From contig NZ_BMQB01000008.1 in assembly GCF_014647895.1 (NCBI RefSeq), positions 1 through 64,000 of the forward strand: a stretch of DNA of 64,000 nucleotides, read 5' to 3'. Positions 58,474 through 64,000 of the stretch are shown in pieces. Position 1 is the stretch's first letter; every line of letters starts with the position of its first letter. The notes below the pieces were generated by a model. It was given only the letters and a program-made list of their open reading frames with translations. It was not told the origin of the DNA and did no database searches. Source of the DNA: Pilimelia anulata (GTDB lineage: Bacteria > Actinomycetota > Actinomycetes > Mycobacteriales > Micromonosporaceae). Made by a program: the position numbers and the translations under genes.

Positions 58474-58508
58474 CAACGGCCGGACCCCCGCTCGGGGTCC
58501 GGCCGTTG
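58474..58508. terminator. Perfect 15-bp hairpin between serine hydrolase and DksA-like genes
   Basis: CAACGGCCGGACCCC (58474-58488) pairs exactly with GGGGTCCGGCCGTTG (58494-58508) over a 5-nt loop between convergent genes. Putative bidirectional terminator. Confidence 0.72.
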
Positions 58509-58556
58509 CGTCGTCGGGGTGCGCCCCGGCCGGCCTCCGCTCCGGCCGCGGGCGGG

Positions 58557-58982
58557 TCAGCCGGCGCGCCGCTCCTGGAGCTGCTTGCAGCCGACGCAGG
58601 TGGTCGCCCACGGGAACAGTCCCAGCCGCTCGACCGGGATCGGCGCGGTGCACCGCTCGCAGTAGCCGTACGTGCCCTCGCCGAGCCGCTGGAGCGCCAG
58701 CTCCACCTGCTCGCGCCGCTCGGAGATCCCGCGCAGCACCGACAGCTCGCCCTCCCGCTGGGAGGTCTTCGTGCCGATGTCGGCGTCGTCGTCGCCCGCG
58801 GTGTCGGCGAGGTGGGCGCGGCTGAGCTGCTGGGTGAGGCTGACCGCCTCCTCGTACTCGGCCTGCAGCTCGTTGTGCCGGCGCTGGAGCCCGGCCTTGA
58901 TCTCGTCGATCTCGGCCTGACTGCGCGCGCCGCCGGAGCGCTGGGGGGTGACCGCGCCGGCGCGGGCCTCCTCGACAAGCAT
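58557..58982 (-). CDS. TraR/DksA family zinc-finger protein
   Basis: A 141-residue protein: N-terminal coiled-coil hairpin (about 20-100) and a C-terminal C4 zinc finger with Cys108, Cys111, Cys129 and Cys132 (YCERC and CVGC). DksA-type proteins enter the RNA polymerase secondary channel; the acidic tip DDDADIG (about 64-70) lies near the coiled-coil bend, as in DksA. AGGAGG site upstream of ATG 58982. Actinobacterial members are poorly studied. Confidence 0.88.
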   Translation of the reverse strand: MLVEEARAGAVTPQRSGGARSQAEIDEIKAGLQRRHNELQAEYEEAVSLTQQLSRAHLADTAGDDDADIGTKTSQREGELSVLRGISERREQVELALQRLGEGTYGYCERCTAPIPVERLGLFPWATTCVGCKQLQERRAG

Positions 58983-59297
58983 GGGTCCTCCTGTGCTGCG
59001 CCGCGGCACCCGGCAGGGGCCGGGCGCCGCGGCATGATTCTCGGCAGATGTGGGTCGGCGAGTACCCGCGGCACGAACCCGTTAAACGCGCGTTCACCCA
59101 GAATGTCGGAGAAGCGCGAATTGATGGGCATCACTGTAGTACGGGGCGTTCGGCAAATTGCCGGAAATTCCATGATTGCCGGTCTTGCCGGGTGCGATGG
59201 CGGCGGTCATTCCGGTCGGGCCGTTCGGTGGATCCGCAGGTCAAGAGGCACCCGCCACGATGAGGCGTCCGTTTGCTACCCCTCCCCGGGAGCCCGT
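58983..59297. other. 315-nt intergenic region before the LPXTG protein gene
   Basis: Between divergent genes. The part from about 59080 to 59290 is less GC-rich than its surroundings and contains a direct repeat ATTGCCGG (about 59157 and 59175). No ORF with a ribosome-binding site and no RNA gene was recognised; it presumably holds both promoters. Confidence 0.4.
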
Positions 59298-60281
59298 ATG
59301 AAGTTATCTGCGCGAATCAGCGCGGCGTTCGCCGGATTGATCCTCGGCGGCGCAACAGCTCTGGTGTCCGTCACCCCCGCCTCCGCCACCATCCCGGGCC
59401 TCGGGTCGGTTCTCGGCGACCAATACAAGAACGCCGACTCGTACGCGAACAACGGCGGGTGCGGCACCCTCGAAATCGTCAAGTCGCTCGGCCTGGACCT
59501 GAGCTGGGGCAGCAAGATGTCCACCTGGGACATGCCCGACCACGGCTCGGTCGACGAGATCACCGCCGAGGTGGACACCGACGGCGACGGCCGCTCGGAC
59601 AAGAAGGTCAAGGTCGGCAAGGACCGGCTGCTCGGCAAGAAGATGGACGACGGGCTGTGGGGCGGCTCGCACCTGGTCGGCGGCAAGAAGCAGTACTGGC
59701 TGGCCAGCTCGGACAAGGGCTGGAACATCGTCAAGTCGTACGCCACCGTCTGCTCCGGCGTCGCCATGTACGTGGCGATGAACTGCCTCTGCGGGTACGG
59801 CGTGCTCGGCGGCTGGATGTACGGCTACGACGACGACGGCCGCGACCACGACAAGGGCCGGGACGAGGACAAGGGCCGCGACCACGACAAGGGCCGCGAC
59901 GACGACCGGGACCGCGATCGGGACCGCGACCGGGACAAGGGCCGCGACCACGACGACGATGACTACGGCCGCGACCACGACGACGAGGACGACTACGACT
60001 ACGACCACGACGACGACTGCGACGACAGCGGCAAGGGCCGGGTGTGCAGCAGCGCCGAGCACATCGGCGACTACGACGACGAGGACGACGACTGCGTCGA
60101 CACCGGCAAGGGCCTCGTCTGCCGCGCGGACGACGACGACGAGGACTACGACTACAACACGCTGCCGGTGACCGGCCTCGCGCTGGGCGGTGTCGCCGGC
60201 ATCGGCGCCCTGCTCGCCGCGGGCGGCGCGCTGGCGCTGGTCGCCACCCGTCGGCGACGGGCGGCGCGCGCGCTGCTCTGA
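59298..60281 (+). CDS. LPXTG-anchored surface protein with Asp/Arg-rich repeats
   Basis: A 327-residue protein. Signal peptide 1-30 (ASA-TIP), an N-terminal globular domain (31-175) with DTDGDGRSD at 93-101, a calcium-loop-like motif, then an extremely acidic 110-residue segment (177-286) of RDHDKG/RDED-type repeats that holds two similar Cys loops (Cys241-Cys250, SGKGRVC; Cys266-Cys275, TGKGLVC). The C-terminus is a sortase signal: LPVTG at 289-293, a hydrophobic helix and RRRRAAR. Sortase would attach it to peptidoglycan. Possible calcium or cation binder; no homologue recognised. No sortase gene is in the window. GGGAG site before the ATG. Confidence 0.87.
   Translation: MKLSARISAAFAGLILGGATALVSVTPASATIPGLGSVLGDQYKNADSYANNGGCGTLEIVKSLGLDLSWGSKMSTWDMPDHGSVDEITAEVDTDGDGRSDKKVKVGKDRLLGKKMDDGLWGGSHLVGGKKQYWLASSDKGWNIVKSYATVCSGVAMYVAMNCLCGYGVLGGWMYGYDDDGRDHDKGRDEDKGRDHDKGRDDDRDRDRDRDRDKGRDHDDDDYGRDHDDEDDYDYDHDDDCDDSGKGRVCSSAEHIGDYDDEDDDCVDTGKGLVCRADDDDEDYDYNTLPVTGLALGGVAGIGALLAAGGALALVATRRRRAARALL
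59826..60155 (+). repeat. Low-complexity Asp/Arg codon repeat tract
   Basis: Imperfect repeats built from GAC/GAG/CGC/CGG/AAG codons, with unit GACCACGACAAGGGCCGC near 59847-59900, encoding the acidic segment of the LPXTG protein. Likely prone to length variation by slippage or recombination. Confidence 0.7.
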
Positions 60282-60301
60282 CCCGGCCGACCGGACGGAC
60301 C

Positions 60302-60338
60302 GCGGGCCCCGCACCGAGCACACCGGTGCGGGGCCCGC
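60302..60338. terminator. Perfect 15-bp hairpin between LPXTG protein gene and ggt
   Basis: GCGGGCCCCGCACCG (60302-60316) pairs exactly with CGGTGCGGGGCCCGC (60324-60338) over a 7-nt loop between convergent genes. Putative bidirectional terminator. Confidence 0.75.
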
Positions 60339-60377
60339 AGCCCGTTTCGCGGGCGCCGGGCCGGCGCCCGCCCGCGG

Positions 60378-62216
<1,839 letters not shown>

Positions 62217-62415
62217 TCTGCCTCCTCATCGTGGTTGCGGTCGGAACCTGCCTACCCGTCCCGATCGACGGGGGCAAGCGTGCCCGGTGTGCCGGGAGGG
62301 GTGGCGCCGGGTGTCGGCGGCGGCGCGCCGCCCGGGGAGTTCTCAGGCCGGGGTGCCGGGGTGCCGATGCCGGAGGGGTGGAGGACCGTACGCACCGACC
62401 CTCGTGAGGAGCACT

Positions 62416-64000
62416 GTGCAGCTCAACCCCGCCGTCCTGCCGCCCGCGGCCGAGCGCCTGCCGCACCGGCCGGCGATCGGTGCCGGCCGGGTCGCGATCG
62501 GCCTGGGCCTGTTCGGGCTGGCGCTGCTGCCGGTGTTCGCCGGCCGCCTCGGCGGGCCGGTCGGCCAGCTCCACCTCTTCTGGACCTCCATCGCCGTCCT
62601 CGACCTGATCGCCGCCGTCGCGGCCCGCCGGGTCGCGCAGCGGCTGGCCGCGCCGCACATGCGCCGGTTCTGGTCGGCGGTGGCGTTCGCGTCGCTGCTG
62701 TTCACCGTCGGCGACGTCGGCTACGCCCTCGGCAACCTGGGCCACGCGGGGTCACTGGGCGAGGCGCTGGTCGTCGTCCGCAACCTGACCCTGGTGATCG
62801 GCTGCGCGGCGGTGCTGGTGGCGCTGCTGCGGTACCCGTCCAGCCGGCGCACCGTGCGCGAGCGGGTGGGCTTCTGGCTGGACACCGGGACGGTGCTGGT
62901 CGGGGCGGCGGTGTTCCGCTGGTACCTCGGCGTCGCCCCGGACGCCGGCGGCCGGGAGATCGGCATCGCCGTGCTGACCGCCATCGTGCTGATGGTGGCC
63001 GCCTTCGCCGGCGCCCGGCTGATCGTCAGCGACGACCCGCCGGTCGGCCGCTGGCCCGCCACGCTGCTGATCGGCGCCACCGCCGGCGAGGTGCTGTGCG
63101 ACGCCGTCCTGCCGTTCCCGACGCTGGCCACGGCCGGGTCGTACGGGCCGCTGATGCTGGTCCGGATGCTGCCGGCGCTGGCCGTCGCCATCGCCGCGAC
63201 GCTGCAACTGCGGCTGCTGCGGTACGGGCGGCCGAGTGCGGGCCGGTTGCGGCCGCGCCGGGCGTACAGCGTGCTGCCGTACGTCATGGTCGCCGCCGTG
63301 TTCACCCTGCTGCTGTGGAACCTGCCGATCGTGGACAGCCGGGCGCTCGGCGTGCTCACCGGCGCGGTCGGGATCGTCGCGCTGGTGCTGGTCCGGCAGC
63401 TCGTGGCGTTCAACGAGAACCACCGGCTGCTGCGCCGGGTCGACGAGAGCCTGGCCGACGTGCAGCGGCACGAGCAGCGGCTGCGGGCGCTGCTGCGGCA
63501 CTCCTCCGACGTCACGTCGATCATCGACGCGAACTCCCGGTACGCCTACGTCAGCCCGTCCATCGCCCGGGTGCTCGGGCACCCGCCGGAGGCGGTCACC
63601 GGGCAGCACTCGACGGCGTTCATCCACCCGGACGACCGGGTGGAATTGCAGCCGCTGATGTACGAGCTGCTGGCCTCGCCCGGCCACACGGTGACGTACC
63701 AGGCCCGGTACCGGCACGCCGACGACTCGTGGCGCTGGCTCGAAGTGATCATGACGAACCTCATCGACCAGCCGGACGTCGGCGGCCTGGTGAGCAACGC
63801 CCGCGAGGTCACCCGGGCCCGCGAGCTGCAGGACCGGCTCCGGCACGAGGCGTCGCACGACCCGCTGACCCAGCTCGCCAACCGGGCGCTGTTCACCGAC
63901 CGGCTCACCCGGATGCTGCACGAGTGGACGCCCGGCGTCTCCTCGGTGACCGTCCTGGTCATCGACCTCGACGACTTCAAGCGGATCAACGACAGCCTCG
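62416..64000 (+). CDS. Membrane PAS-GGDEF protein (diguanylate cyclase; 3' end beyond window)
   Basis: An open frame of 528 codons runs off the right edge. GTG 62416 is preceded by GTGAGGAGCACT (GAGGAG site). About eight to ten membrane helices fill residues 22-335, then a linker coiled coil, a PAS domain (about 355-470: SDVTSIIDANSRYAYVSPS, VLGHPPEAVTG, IHPDD, WRWLEV), and the start of a GGDEF domain (HDPLTQLANRALFTDRL, VLVIDLDDFKRINDSL). The active-site GGDEF itself is not reached, so cyclase activity, and any EAL domain behind it, cannot be judged. Likely a c-di-GMP sensor enzyme. Confidence 0.88.
   Translation, partial: MQLNPAVLPPAAERLPHRPAIGAGRVAIGLGLFGLALLPVFAGRLGGPVGQLHLFWTSIAVLDLIAAVAARRVAQRLAAPHMRRFWSAVAFASLLFTVGDVGYALGNLGHAGSLGEALVVVRNLTLVIGCAAVLVALLRYPSSRRTVRERVGFWLDTGTVLVGAAVFRWYLGVAPDAGGREIGIAVLTAIVLMVAAFAGARLIVSDDPPVGRWPATLLIGATAGEVLCDAVLPFPTLATAGSYGPLMLVRMLPALAVAIAATLQLRLLRYGRPSAGRLRPRRAYSVLPYVMVAAVFTLLLWNLPIVDSRALGVLTGAVGIVALVLVRQLVAFNENHRLLRRVDESLADVQRHEQRLRALLRHSSDVTSIIDANSRYAYVSPSIARVLGHPPEAVTGQHSTAFIHPDDRVELQPLMYELLASPGHTVTYQARYRHADDSWRWLEVIMTNLIDQPDVGGLVSNAREVTRARELQDRLRHEASHDPLTQLANRALFTDRLTRMLHEWTPGVSSVTVLVIDLDDFKRINDSL

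Noticed and set aside
59826..60155. Repeat tract as a CRISPR-like array
   Set aside because: Repeats are imperfect, in frame, without spacers, and encode the acidic segment of the LPXTG protein.

Overview
This window is a contiguous piece of a very GC-rich actinobacterial chromosome, most likely a Micromonosporales member (Micromonosporaceae-like). Markers include a complete Pup-proteasome locus, the mycothiol gene mshC, an F420-type luciferase-like oxidoreductase, TatA/TatC, many GTG starts, and promoters that place a TANNNT box 6 to 9 nt before the start codon (leaderless mRNAs). No IS element, prophage, CRISPR array, rRNA or tRNA gene was seen. The order exonuclease, helY, tatC, tatA, pafC, pafB, pafA, prcA, prcB, pup, dop, mpa, trmI, recB-like, metH, PAC2, mshC, SCO1664-type, DUF3090, phosphomutase, uppP, M20 peptidase parallels the M. 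tuberculosis Rv2090-Rv2141c block as I recall it, with lineage-specific insertions.

Layout. 0-10 kb: stress and metabolic genes (CsbD-like, WrbA, AsnC regulator, MEDS-type ATPase regulator, VOC protein, acyl-CoA dehydrogenase, sulfatase, YjdF-like protein, enoyl-CoA hydratase, tandem GNAT, 5'-3' exonuclease, DUF1761). 10-18.7 kb: helicase HelY, a degenerate HAD protein, Tat translocase subunits, the DNA-damage regulators PafB/PafC, and DUF3866. 18.9-26.7 kb: the pupylation-proteasome system on the minus strand, read mpa, dop (with a coupled leader ORF), pup, prcB, prcA, a GNAT, pafA. Mpa recognises and unfolds Pup-tagged clients, PrcAB degrades them, Dop activates Pup by deamidation and also removes it, and PafA ligates it. 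26.9-31.1 kb: a ferredoxin, the M50 protease-trmI-hypothetical operon and a RecB-family nuclease. 31.2-37 kb: accessory insertion with an ABC exporter pair, a zinc-metallopeptidase lipoprotein, and an overlapping lipoprotein/secreted-protein pair of unknown function.

37-50.2 kb: metH, PAC2 (again behind a coupled leaderless leader ORF), a DsbA-like protein, a GntR regulator, a chemoreceptor with a divergent MarR gene, mshC, the SCO1664/DUF3090/phosphomutase trio and uppP. 50.2-64 kb: LLM oxidoreductase, aldo/keto reductase, DUF5703, M20 peptidase, DUF1876, LysR regulator, secreted S1 protease, secreted serine hydrolase, DksA/TraR-type zinc-finger protein, an LPXTG-anchored acidic-repeat surface protein, gamma-glutamyltransferase and the start of a membrane PAS-GGDEF protein cut by the window edge.

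The most interesting items are two short leaderless ORFs ending in ATGA/GTGA overlaps with dop and PAC2, a hairpin that would mask the ribosome-binding site of the unknown secreted/lipoprotein pair, a shared 12-mer (GGCATCCTAGGA) at the wrbA and gntR promoters 42 kb apart, a HAD protein that has lost most catalytic motifs, and the acidic LPXTG protein.
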